A DNA stretch of 64,000 nt from positions 576,001 to 640,000 of the forward strand of contig CAWZYM010000231.1 in the NCBI GenBank assembly GCA_963966185.1, given 5' to 3'. The position numbers and the translations under genes were made by a program. Shown in pieces: positions 49,101 to 58,325 of the stretch. Source of the DNA: Rhabditoides inermis. Its lineage: Eukaryota > Nematoda > Chromadorea > Rhabditida > Rhabditidae. The notes under the pieces are model-generated. The model was given only the letters and a program-made list of their open reading frames with translations. It had not been told where the DNA came from and did not search any database. Position 1 is the first letter of the stretch. Every line of letters begins with the position of its first letter.

Positions 49101-50147
49101 ACCGAGCTTTCCTCTCGCGGTAGCGAAGAATCGTTTTCACCAAAAAGACAAAACTACATGAACTGACTTCCGTACATGCGTAGTGTTATCACTATCCACT
49201 GAGTTGCCGCAGAATAAAAGAATTGATCTCGGGCGGGCTCGAACCGCCGACCTTCTGTGTGTTAGACAGATGTGATAACCACTACACCACGAGACCACGT
49301 TTTAATGCTTCAAAACTATCAACAAAATCATAAGAACATCTTTTCGTGTGACGCAAAAGAATTGATCTCGGGCGGGCTCGAACCGCCGACCTTCTGGGTG
49401 TTAGACAGATGTGATAACCACTACACCACGAGACCACGTTTTAATGCTTCAAAACTTTCAACAAAATCATAAGAACATCTTTTCGTGTGACGCAAAAAAT
49501 TGATCTCAAGCGGGCTCGAACCGCCGACCTTCTGTGTGTTAGACAGATGTGATAACCACTACACCACGAGACCACATGTTCGCACAGCGATGGGACCGAG
49601 CTCTCCTCTCGCGGTAGCGAAGAATCGTTTTTTCACCAAAAGACAAAACTACATGAACTGACTTCCGTACATGCGTAGTGTTATCACTATCCACTGAGTT
49701 GCCGCAGAATAAAAGAATTGATCTCGGGCGGGCTCGAACCGCCGACCTTCTGTGTGTTAGACAGATGTGATAACCACTACACCACGAGACCACATGTTCG
49801 CACAGCGATGGGACCGAGCTTTCCTCTCGCGGTAGCGAAGAATCGTTTTTCACTAAAAGACAAAACTACATGAATTGACTTCCGTACATGCGTAGTGTTA
49901 TCACTATCCACTGAGTTGCCGCAGAATAAAAGAATTGATCTCGGGCGGGCTCGAACCGCCGACCTTCTGTGTGTTAGACAGATGTGATAACCACTACACC
50001 ACGAGACCACGTTTTAATGCTTCAAAACTATCAACAAAATCATAAGAACATCTTTTCGTGTGACGCAAAAGAATTGATCTCGGGCGGGCTCGAACCGCCG
50101 ACCTTCTGTGTGTTAGACAGATGTGATAACCACTACACCACGAGACC
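46175..50147 (-). tRNA. array block: 24 tRNA-Val genes in an 852-bp five-gene repeat
   Basis: Left coordinates: 46175, 46314, 46452, 46670, 46809, 47027, 47166, 47304, 47522, 47661, 47879, 48018, 48156, 48373, 48512, 48730, 48869, 49007, 49224, 49363, 49501, 49719, 49936, 50075. The spacer order A-A-B-A-B repeats from 46175, 47027, 47879 and 48730. T65/T66 copies with T6 terminators: 46452, 47304, 48156, 49007, 49501. T18 copies: 47879 and 48730, both also with A2, which restores a Watson-Crick 2-71 pair. T51 at 48730, C39 at 49363, T23 at 47522. Confidence 0.93.
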
Positions 50148-50292
50148 ACATGTTCGCACGGCGATGGGACCGAGCTTTCCTCTCGCGGTAGCGAAGAATC
50201 GTTTTTCACCAAAAAGACAAAACTACATGAACTGACTTCCGTACATGCGTAGTGTTATCAATATCCACTGAGTTGCCGCAGAATAAAAGAAT

Positions 50293-50314
50293 TGATCTCG
50301 GGCGGGCTCGAACC
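50293..50314 (-). pseudogene. 3' part of the tRNA-Val gene split by the LINE
   Basis: Holds the discriminator, the 3' acceptor strand and the 3' half of the T arm, up to the AACC target-site duplication. The remaining 5' part resumes at 54392. Joining the two pieces at AACC gives exactly the array consensus, so the LINE is the only lesion. Confidence 0.9.
50311..50314. repeat. LINE target-site duplication, left copy (AACC)
   Basis: Short duplication of tRNA sequence bordering the LINE; the right copy is at 54392-54395. Four bases is short for target-primed reverse transcription, so microhomology at the 5' junction is an alternative. Confidence 0.6.
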
Positions 50315-50950
50315 AATCCGCATGACCGCTGGCGGGCAGACAATGACAGGGTGAAAGAGATCTCTCACGCTATCGGAAACGAGTATGGAGTGCTGGACAC
50401 GTTCAGGATGGGGTCGATGGAGAAGGGGAATCCTAGGCTGACCAAGGTCGTGTTTTCGTGTAGTGATGCCGCGCGCTCTTTCATCCGCAAATTCCGAATC
50501 ACTGCCAGCAAACCCGAGAACCGTCAGATGTTCAAGGGTGTGCGCGTTCGCGAATCTCTCTCTCGCGAACAGCTGGCTGATCTGGCTGCTCTCAACACGG
50601 CATGCAAGCGCAAGCGAGAAACCGAGGGTGGCGATTTCATTGTCTATGCCAACCAGATCATTCTGCGCAGCGAACTGTCAGCAGTGAGGGCTCAGATCAA
50701 GTCTGATACTGCTGCGAAGAAGGGAAAGGGAAAGGAGGTCACTCCTACTCCCGCGCAGTCTCACCCGACAGTGAGCGGTGCGAATGCCGAACCTCTCGCC
50801 ACACCCACTGGTCTCAGGAAGTTCTCGTGGGCAAAGCCGCCTCTGCAGCAAGAGCAGCCTGTTGAGAAAGCTGACGAGGTGATGCCCTCTCCGGAGGAAA
50901 CCACCGAGGGTGAGGCGAGGCAGCAGACTCCTGGAACCCTGGGAAACTGA
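50315..50950 (+). CDS. LINE ORF1 protein, N-terminally truncated
   Basis: An open frame runs from the insertion boundary to TGA at 50948-50950, about 211 codons, and merges upstream into meaningless tRNA/spacer sequence, so its true start has been lost by 5' truncation. The visible part opens with a charged region (NPHDRWRADNDRVKEISHAI), continues with a segment resembling nucleic-acid-binding ORF1 proteins of CR1-like elements (KVVFSCSDAARSFIRKFR, then GVRVRESLSREQLADLAALN), and ends in a Lys/Pro/Glu/Gln-rich low-complexity tail. No CCHC zinc knuckle is seen in the part that remains. Family assignment rests on position before ORF2 and general resemblance. Its likely role is binding the LINE RNA in the ribonucleoprotein particle. 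Confidence 0.7.
   Translation, partial: NPHDRWRADNDRVKEISHAIGNEYGVLDTFRMGSMEKGNPRLTKVVFSCSDAARSFIRKFRITASKPENRQMFKGVRVRESLSREQLADLAALNTACKRKRETEGGDFIVYANQIILRSELSAVRAQIKSDTAAKKGKGKEVTPTPAQSHPTVSGANAEPLATPTGLRKFSWAKPPLQQEQPVEKADEVMPSPEETTEGEARQQTPGTLGN
50941..50947 (+). promoter_or_regulatory. candidate -1 ribosomal frameshift site (GGGAAAC) before the ORF1 stop
   Basis: The ORF1 reading is G GGA AAC TGA. This matches the X XXY YYZ heptamer pattern used for -1 frameshifting by retroviruses and retrotransposons, in the correct zero frame and abutting the ORF1 stop codon. A -1 slip continues CTG AGC GCG directly into ORF2. ORF2 is open back only to TGA at 50911-50913, giving a 37-nt overlap. 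The downstream sequence starts GC-rich (gcgcgcgtcgc), but I cannot see a strong stem or pseudoknot. Confidence 0.5.
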
Positions 50951-53742
50951 GCGCGCGTCGCACATTACCACCACTGTCTATCTCACTTTTTAATAGCCGC
51001 AGTATTGTAAACAAAATCCCTTTTCTCCATGCATTTTTAACTCTTAATCGCCCAGATATTGTTCTTATAACCGAGTCTTTTTTGTACAAGTCCATTCTTG
51101 ATAGCCAAATTGTGTCCGACCTACCGTACTCTGTGATGCGTAAAGACCGAAACCGTCATGGTGGAGGCATTCTTGTTCTAATCCGTGATCATTTGTTTTT
51201 CGAGCGTGTCAATTTTACTATCAATTCTACCTGTGATATGCTCACGTTCGATCTAGTCACTTCCACATCTACGTTCCGCTTTATAACTGTGTATAGACCG
51301 CCCAGCACCCGCGTAGCTACTGATGAAACCCTCATTGACTCTCTCTCAGACCTAATGAGCTGCCAGCACACCATCATTCTAGCCGGCGATTTCAATATTG
51401 ACCCAACTCTCGATGCTTCGTATGCGCGTTTTAGTGAAATAGTGACGTCATTTGATCTCGTGCACTGTGTGACCACCCCCACTCGCGCTCATCGCACTAT
51501 CGATTGGCTACTGAGCAATGCTTCGCACTTAATTTCTGTTGATGTAAGAGACTCATTCGGTTCATCAGATCACAATACAGTATTTGCTGAAATTGATTGC
51601 CCTCTGAGTGAAAATTACCCTAGACCGTATCCAAATTACCATGGTGCAAACTTCTCAGATATCAGATCCGCACTGCGCGACATTGATTGGTTCTCACTAC
51701 TCGATCACTGTGACTCACTATGCGATATGTACAGCCGCTTCTCTTCAGTACTCCTTTGCATACTCGCTCGCCACGTGCCTTTCAAAGTCCGCAAGTCGAA
51801 ATGGTCAGCATATCCGCCTCACATCCGCTCGCTGTTCAATCACAAATCGTGGCTGTTCGAGAAGGGGCTATCCTCATCCCCCCTTTATGCAAGCGTCACA
51901 AACGATCTCACTGCTCACCTGAAGCGATATGAGAAGCACCGAACAAAACAGAAATTTCTCAGAGGGTCATTCGCATTCCACTCATTTGTTGGTTCCATTA
52001 TAAAGCCGAAGAATTCTCTCCCTATCAAAATGGTGGATGCATCTGGTGAGGCGAAACACAGCGACAAAGACAAGGCGGCTGCATTTTCCACATTTTTCGA
52101 GTCAGTATATGTGAGCGACAACGGCATTCCACCGCCTGTGATTGCGCGAACCACTGACACATTCCATATGCGCCCCTTCCTCCCGTCTGATGTGCTACCG
52201 TTTTTGAAACACTTGAAATCTTCATGCTCACTGCCCGCTGATTGTATTCCACCGTTAGTACTTAAAAAATGTGCGTTCGAACTGAGCATTCCACTGTCTG
52301 TCATTTACAATTTCTCGCTGCGAGAAGGTGTCGTGCCTCGTGTATGGAAAACAGCCCACGTGACCCCTATTGCAAAGCCCGGCGGCGATCCAGCCTCAGT
52401 CACATGCTATCGTCCGATTTCGATATGTTCCGCCGCGTCCAAGGTACTTGAGAGAATGATTAGAAAGCAGCTGATTTCATTCCTCGAATCGCGAACATTA
52501 CTGCCGGACGAACAGTATGGTTTCCGAAGCCATCGTAGTGTGACCACGCAAATGCTCTCGTGTTTTTCTGATTGGACAACAGCTGCAACATCCAAGCAAT
52601 TCACTGATGTAATATATTTCGATTACCGCAAGGCGTTTGACACGGTCAGTATTCCCAAGCTTATTGCAAAGTGTGAGTCAGTAGGGTTACGCGGCGAGAT
52701 TCTCGACTGGATTCGCGACTTCCTTACCAATCGCAAATTCCGTGTGAAAGTAGGCGATGCACTCTCACCACCAGTAGAGTCCTCATCCGGAGTACCTCAG
52801 GGATCCGTACTCGGACCCCTATTATTTATAATCTATTTAGCGGGTCTAGAGTCTGGTTTGCCACCGAATGTACGTTTCCGCGCGTTCGCCGATGACGTCA
52901 AGGTGTACATATCTTATACAGCCGCTAATGCAACTGAAGCACACTCCGCGCTCCAGCTAGCCATAAATCACATTGTTTCATGGTCAATTCACTGGCAGCT
53001 TCAACTCTCTGACAGCAAATGTTCTGTACTACATCTTGGCAGAGGCAACCCGCAGCATGCGTACTCACTGGGAGGCAGCCCTCTCTCTCACTGCGAGCGC
53101 GTAAGAGACCTCGGTCTGCAGGTCGATACCACCGGCAACCCCACTATCAATGCCGGTGTGCGCGCGTCTGTTGCAATGAATCGAGCACGACTACTGATGC
53201 GATCAGTGCATACGAGTGACCAGCGCGTTCTTTTGAAACTATATAAAACCTACATTCTCCCGCTGCTCGAATTCGCTTCACCTGTATGGAATCCTCATCT
53301 ACTCAAGGATATTCGCACATTGGAGAAAGTACAAAAATACGTCACTCGTATAATTTTCTATCGTGTATACCCCTCTCCTGACTACCCGCAAGCCATGCCC
53401 ACATATCAAGTTCGCCTCAAAACATTGGGTCTGACCAGTTTAGCAGAACGGCGCGCACGAAACGACCTCATTCTTGCACACAAAATGTACAAGCGGCTGG
53501 TCAGTACACCATTCTCTTCAATGTTCAAGTTAAAACCATGCCGCGGGCGAAATGGCACCTTCTCACTCCATGTCAAAGCAACAAGGTCGACGCTTTTGCA
53601 CAACTCATACGCATTGAGAACCGCTCGTTACATTCTCTCACTCACCAAATCACATCCGCGCATTTTTCGTCTGTCTCACTCGCGGTTCTCAAGGGCACTC
53701 TCTCATGTCAATCTCACACAGACACTCAATCTTCCTAGTTGA
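50947..53742 (+). CDS. LINE ORF2: AP endonuclease and reverse transcriptase
   Basis: About 931 codons without a stop if entered at the candidate frameshift site. It nicks target DNA and copies LINE RNA by target-primed reverse transcription. The N-terminal APE-type endonuclease shows NSRSIVNK, then ITES (catalytic E), LAGDFNI (~51380-51400) and SSDHN (~51562-51576). The RT has TPIAKP...YRPIS, YGFRSHRS, FDYRKAFD (catalytic D at 52621), GVPQGSVLGPLLF and FADD (52885-52896). A thumb/C-terminal region follows (LPLLEFASPVWNPH, LEKVQKYVTRIIF). There is no RNase H. The frame has no ATG between its upstream stop (50911) and 51136, which already lies inside the endonuclease, so translation must begin by frameshift, reinitiation or a non-AUG codon. 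All catalytic motifs look intact. Clade placement near CR1/Jockey is by motif style only. Confidence 0.9.
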   Translation: MSARRTLPPLSISLFNSRSIVNKIPFLHAFLTLNRPDIVLITESFLYKSILDSQIVSDLPYSVMRKDRNRHGGGILVLIRDHLFFERVNFTINSTCDMLTFDLVTSTSTFRFITVYRPPSTRVATDETLIDSLSDLMSCQHTIILAGDFNIDPTLDASYARFSEIVTSFDLVHCVTTPTRAHRTIDWLLSNASHLISVDVRDSFGSSDHNTVFAEIDCPLSENYPRPYPNYHGANFSDIRSALRDIDWFSLLDHCDSLCDMYSRFSSVLLCILARHVPFKVRKSKWSAYPPHIRSLFNHKSWLFEKGLSSSPLYASVTNDLTAHLKRYEKHRTKQKFLRGSFAFHSFVGSIIKPKNSLPIKMVDASGEAKHSDKDKAAAFSTFFESVYVSDNGIPPPVIARTTDTFHMRPFLPSDVLPFLKHLKSSCSLPADCIPPLVLKKCAFELSIPLSVIYNFSLREGVVPRVWKTAHVTPIAKPGGDPASVTCYRPISICSAASKVLERMIRKQLISFLESRTLLPDEQYGFRSHRSVTTQMLSCFSDWTTAATSKQFTDVIYFDYRKAFDTVSIPKLIAKCESVGLRGEILDWIRDFLTNRKFRVKVGDALSPPVESSSGVPQGSVLGPLLFIIYLAGLESGLPPNVRFRAFADDVKVYISYTAANATEAHSALQLAINHIVSWSIHWQLQLSDSKCSVLHLGRGNPQHAYSLGGSPLSHCERVRDLGLQVDTTGNPTINAGVRASVAMNRARLLMRSVHTSDQRVLLKLYKTYILPLLEFASPVWNPHLLKDIRTLEKVQKYVTRIIFYRVYPSPDYPQAMPTYQVRLKTLGLTSLAERRARNDLILAHKMYKRLVSTPFSSMFKLKPCRGRNGTFSLHVKATRSTLLHNSYALRTARYILSLTKSHPRIFRLSHSRFSRALSHVNLTQTLNLPS

Positions 53743-54391
53743 AACAGTTGTGACGAGGGCAACAATGTGACACAGCAATTAAAATACATGACGGGATAAA
53801 ACATGCACGGGATAAAACAAGCACAATGAAGACAAGCATCGGCCGCCCTGGATTCACACTGGCCGCGCGAGCATCTCACTCACTCCCTCTCGCTCTGTGA
53901 CACCCGATCGATCGATAGCTGCCGACTCGCGTGCGCCGACGTCGCATTTCGATCTACCTTGTGATCGATAGACCTTTTTGGTGACAATGAGTAGTGATAC
54001 CCACCAACTCTGATCTACCTCCCTTTTCGAGATGAGCTTCGTTATGTCGATACGATTAATTGATGCAGATTGATGTTTGAATGATTGTACACCTCCCTTA
54101 TCTATAGTACTCGATTGGTGCCGTGATTGTCCAGTTGACGTGCTCTGCGTAGTGCTCGCACATGTCTCTTATTGTGCAGCGGCTCCTCCACCGCACTCAC
54201 TCCCCTCCAAGTGATTGTGCTGCGCAGATGTATCTGATCCTGGCCCTTTGCGTGTACCGGTTATCCCTTCATATATTTCTTTTACGGACTCGTCTTTCGC
54301 TCATTTAGTATGGTCTCGGTTTTTATCACATGCGGCTTTTTTTACTGTATTTTTGATGTGTGACGCAGTTTTTCTGCAATAAATTATTATT
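53743..54391 (+). other. LINE 3' UTR
   Basis: 649 bp without a coding signal. It ends in a small hairpin (gcag/ctgc around a T5 loop, 54365-54377), an AATAAA signal and a TTA repeat. A short 3' hairpin plus simple repeat is the usual place where a LINE RT recognises its own RNA. Confidence 0.75.
54378..54383 (+). promoter_or_regulatory. polyadenylation signal AATAAA of the LINE
   Basis: AATAAA lies eight bases before the LINE end and overlaps the base of the 3' hairpin region. The element ends in TTATTATTA instead of poly(A). Confidence 0.6.
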
Positions 54392-54446
54392 AACCGCCGA
54401 CCTTCTGTGTGTTAGACAGATGTGATAACCACTACACCACGAGACC
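54392..54446 (-). pseudogene. 5' part of the tRNA-Val gene split by the LINE
   Basis: Contains the 5' acceptor strand, D arm, anticodon arm (AAC), variable loop and 5' T-stem strand. The A box is intact but the B box is interrupted, so transcription should be lost. It begins with the second copy of the AACC duplication. Confidence 0.9.
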
Positions 54447-54512
54447 ACGTTTTGATTCTTCAAAACTATCAACAAAATCATAAGAACATCTTTTCGTGTG
54501 ACGCAAAAGAAT

Positions 54513-57500
54513 TGATCTCGGGCGGGCTCGAACCGCCGACCTTCTGTGTGTTAGACAGATGTGATAACCACTACACCACGAGACCACGTTTTAATGCTTC
54601 AAAACTTTCAACAAAATCATAAGAACATCTTTTCGTGTGACGCAAAAAATTGATCTCAAGCGGGCTCGAACCGCCGACCTTCTGTGTGTTAGACAGATGT
54701 GATAACCACTACACCACGAGACCACATGTTCGCACGGCGATGGGACCGAGCTTTCCTCTCGCGGTAGCGAAGAATCGTTTTCACCAAAAAGACAAAACTA
54801 CATGAACTGACTTCCGTACATGCGTAGTGTTATCACTATCCACTGAGTTGCCGCAGAATAAAAGAATTGATCTCGGGCGGGCTCGAACCGCCGACCTTCT
54901 GTGTGTTAGACAGATGTGATAACCACTACACCACGAGACCACGTTTTAATGCTTCAAAACTATCAACAAAATCATAAGAACATCTTTTCGTGTGACGCAA
55001 AAGAATTGATCTCGGGCGGGCTCGAACCGCCGACCTTCTGTGTGTTAGACAGATGTGATAACCACTACACCACGAGACCACGTTTTAATGCTTCAAAACT
55101 TTCAACAAAATCATAAGAACATCTTTTCGTGTGACGCAAAAAATTGATCTCAAGCGGGCTCGAACCGCCGACCTTCTGTGTGTTAGACAGATGTGATAAC
55201 CACTACACCACGAGACCACATGTTCGCACGGCGATGGGACCGAGCTTTTCTCTCGCGGTAGCGAAGAATCGTTTTTCTCCAAAAAGACAAAACTACATGA
55301 ACTGACTTCCGTACATGCGTAGTGTTATCACTGTTCACTGAGTTGCCGCAGAATAAAAGAATTGATCTCGGGCGGGCTCGAACCGCCGACCTTCTGTGTG
55401 TTAGACAGATGTGATAACCACTACACCACGAGACCACGTTTTGATTCTTCAAAACTATCAACAAAATCATAAGAACATCTTTTCGTGTGACGCAAAAGAA
55501 TTGATCTCGGGCGGGCTCGAACCGCCGACCTTCTGTGTGTTAGACAGATGTGATAACCACTACACCACGAGACCACATGTTCGCACGGCGATGGGACCGA
55601 GCTTTCCTCTCGCGGTAGCGAAGAATCGTTTTTCACCAAAAAGACAAAACTACATGAACTGACTTCCGTACATGCGTAGTGTTATCACTATCCACTGAGT
55701 TGCCGCAGAATAAAAGAATTGATCTCGGGCGGGCTCGAACCGCCGACCTTCTGTGTGTTAGACAGATGTGATAACCACTACACCACGAGACCACGTTTTA
55801 ATGCTTCAAAACTATCAACAAAATCATAAGAACATCTTTTCGTGTGACGCAAAAGAATTGATCTCGGGCGGGCTCGAACCGCCGACCTTCTGTGTGTTAG
55901 ACAGATGTGATAACCACTACACCACGAGACCACGTTTTAATGCTTCAAAACTTTCAACAAAATCATAAGAACATCTTTTCGTGTGACGCAAAAAATTGAT
56001 CTCAAGCGGGCTCGAACCGCCGACCTTCTGTGTGTTAGACAGATGTGATAACCACTACACCACGAGACCACATGTTCGCACGGCGATGGGACCGAGCTTT
56101 TCTCTCGCGGTAGCGAAGAATCGTTTTTCCCCAAAAAGACAAAACTACATGAACTGACTTCCGTACATGCGTAGTGTTATCACTGTTCACTGAGTTGCCG
56201 CAGAATAAAAGAATTGATCTCGGGCGGGCTCGAACCGCCGACCTTCTGTGTGTTAGACAGATGTGATAACCACTACACCACGAGACCACGTTTTAATGCT
56301 TCAAAACTTTCAACAAAATCATAAGAACATCTTTTCGTGTGACGCAAAAAATTGATCTCAAGCGGGCTCGAACCGCCGACCTTCTGTGTGTTAGACAGAT
56401 GTGATAACCACTACACCACGAGACCACATGTTCGCACGGCGATGGGACCGAGCTTTCCTCTCGCGGTAGCGAAGAATCGTTTTCACCAAAAAGACAAAAC
56501 TACATGAACTGACTTCCGTACATGCGTAGTGTTATCACTATCCACTGAGTTGCCGCAGAATAAAAGAATTGATCTCGGGCGGGCTCGAACCGCCGACCTT
56601 CTGTGTGTTAGACAGATGTGATAACCACTACACCACGAGACCACGTTTTAATGCTTCAAAACTATCAACAAAATCATAAGAACATCTTTTCGTGTGACGC
56701 AAAAGAATTGATCTCGGGCGGGCTCGAACCGCCGACCTTCTGTGTGTTAGACAGATGTGATAACCACTACACCACGAGACCACATGTTCGCACGGCGATG
56801 GGACCGAGCTTTCCTCTCGCGGTAGCGAAGAATCGTTTTTCACCAAAAAGACAAAACTACATGAACTGACTTCCGTACATGCGTAGTGTTATCACTATCC
56901 ACTGAGTTGCCGCAGAATAAAAGAATTGATCTCGGGCGGGCTCGAACCGCCGACCTTCTGTGTGTTAGACAGATGTGATAACAACTACACCACGAGATCA
57001 CGTTTTAATGCTTCAAAACTATCAACAAAATCATAAGAACATCTTTTCGTGTGACGCAAAAGAATTGATCTCGGGCGGGCTCGAACCGCCGACCTTCTGT
57101 GTGTTAGACAGATGTGATAACCACTACACCACGAGACCACGTTTTAATGCTTCAAAACTTTCAACAAAATCATAAGAACATCTTTTCGTGTGACGCAAAA
57201 AATTGATCTCAAGCGGGCTCGAACCGCCGACCTTCTGTGTGTTAGACAGATGTGATAACCACTACACCACGAGACATGTTCGCACGGCGATGGGACCGAG
57301 CTTTCCTCTCGCGGTAGCGAAGAATCGTTTTCACCAAAAAGACAAAACTACATGAACTGACTTCCGTACATGCGTAGTGTTATCACTATCCACTGAGTTG
57401 CCGCAGAATAAAAGAATTGATCTCGGGCGGGCTCGAACCGCCGACCTTCTGTGTGTTAGACAGATGTGATAACCACTACACCACGAGACCACGTTTTAAT

Positions 57501-58180
57501 GCTTCAAAACTATCAACAAAATCATAAGAACATCTTTTCGTGTGACGCAAAAGAATTGATCTCGGGCGGGCTCGAACCGCCGACCTTCTGTGTGTTAGAC
57601 AGATGTGATAACCACTACACCACGAGACCACGTTTTAATGCTTCAAAACTTTCAACAAAATCATAAGAACATCTTTTCGTGTGACGCAAAAAATTGATCT
57701 CAAGCGGGCTCGAACCGCCGACCTTCTGTGTGTTAGACAGATGTGATAACCACTACACCACGAGACCACATGTTCGCACAGCGATGGGACCGAGCTCTCC
57801 TCTCGCGGTAGCGAAGAATCGTTTTTTCACCAAAAGACAAAACTACATGAACTGACTTCCGTACATGCGTAGTGTTTTCACTATCCACTGAGTTGCCGCA
57901 GAATAAATGAATTGATCTCGGGCGGGCTCGAACCGCCGACCTTCTGTGTGTTAGACAGATGTGATAACCACTACACCACGAGACCACATGTTCGCACAGC
58001 GATGGGACCGAGCTTTCCTCTCGCGGTAGCGAAGAATCGTTTTTCACTAAAAGACAAAACTACATGAATTGACTTCCGTACATGCTTTTCGTGTGACGCA
58101 AAAGAATTGATCTCGGGCGGGCTCGAACCGCCGACCTTCTGTGTGTTAGACAGATGTGATAACCACTACACCACGAGACC
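54513..58180 (-). tRNA. array block right of the LINE: 22 tRNA-Val genes
   Basis: Left coordinates: 54513, 54651, 54868, 55007, 55145, 55363, 55502, 55720, 55859, 55997, 56215, 56353, 56570, 56709, 56927, 57066, 57204, 57418, 57557, 57695, 57913, 58108. The A-A-B-A-B order of the 852-bp repeat continues from 54868. T65/T66 copies: 54651, 55145, 55997, 56353, 57204, 57695. T18 with A2 at 56927. 57204 has lost three bases at its 5' end, including G1. The terminator of 57913 is reduced to T3 ('aataaatgaatt'). Confidence 0.93.
57986..58107. repeat. hybrid B/A spacer
   Basis: The spacer begins as B ('acatgttcgcac', 'cactaaaag', 'gaattgacttccg') and switches near 58081-58086 to the end of an A spacer ('ttttcgtgtgacgc'), giving a 195-bp unit. 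The matching segments at 49719-50075 and 60525-60881 show that about one A unit has been deleted here. The switch point shares 'acat' between the spacers. Confidence 0.8.
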
Positions 58181-58325
58181 ACATGTTCGCACGGCGATGG
58201 GACCGAGCTTTCCTCTCGCGGTAGCGAAGAATCGTTTTTCACCAAAAAGACAAAACTACATGAACTGACTTCCGTACATGCGTAGTGTTATCAATATCCA
58301 CTGAGTTGCCGCAGAATAAAAGAAT

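Larger units (their letters stand above)
50315..54391 (+). mobile_element. 5'-truncated non-LTR retrotransposon (LINE, CR1/Jockey-like)
   Basis: A 4.08-kb element inserted into the T arm of a tRNA-Val gene, in the orientation opposite to the array. It starts in the middle of an ORF1, has a complete endonuclease/reverse transcriptase ORF2 and a 649-bp 3' UTR ending in AATAAA and TTATTATTA. The 4-bp AACC at 50311-50314 and 54392-54395 is the likely target-site duplication. There is no RNase H domain after the RT and no poly(A) tail. Intact ORF2 and the clean junctions suggest a recent insertion. It occurs once here while the 1.8-kb element occurs three times, so it probably postdates the last exchanges in its segment. 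Confidence 0.9.

Noticed and set aside
51082..51138. ORF2 starting at TTG 51082 or ATG 51136
   Set aside because: Endonuclease motifs (NSRSIVNK, ITES) lie upstream of both positions in the same open frame, so neither is the real start.
50463..53738. Other 60-130-codon frames overlapping the LINE on both strands
   Set aside because: They are shadows of ORF1 and ORF2 with no motifs of their own.
54358..54367. 'gtgtgacgca' shared by the LINE 3' UTR and the A spacer
   Set aside because: A 10-base match between a 4-kb element and a 66-bp spacer is not far from chance, and the LINE is not inserted at that site.
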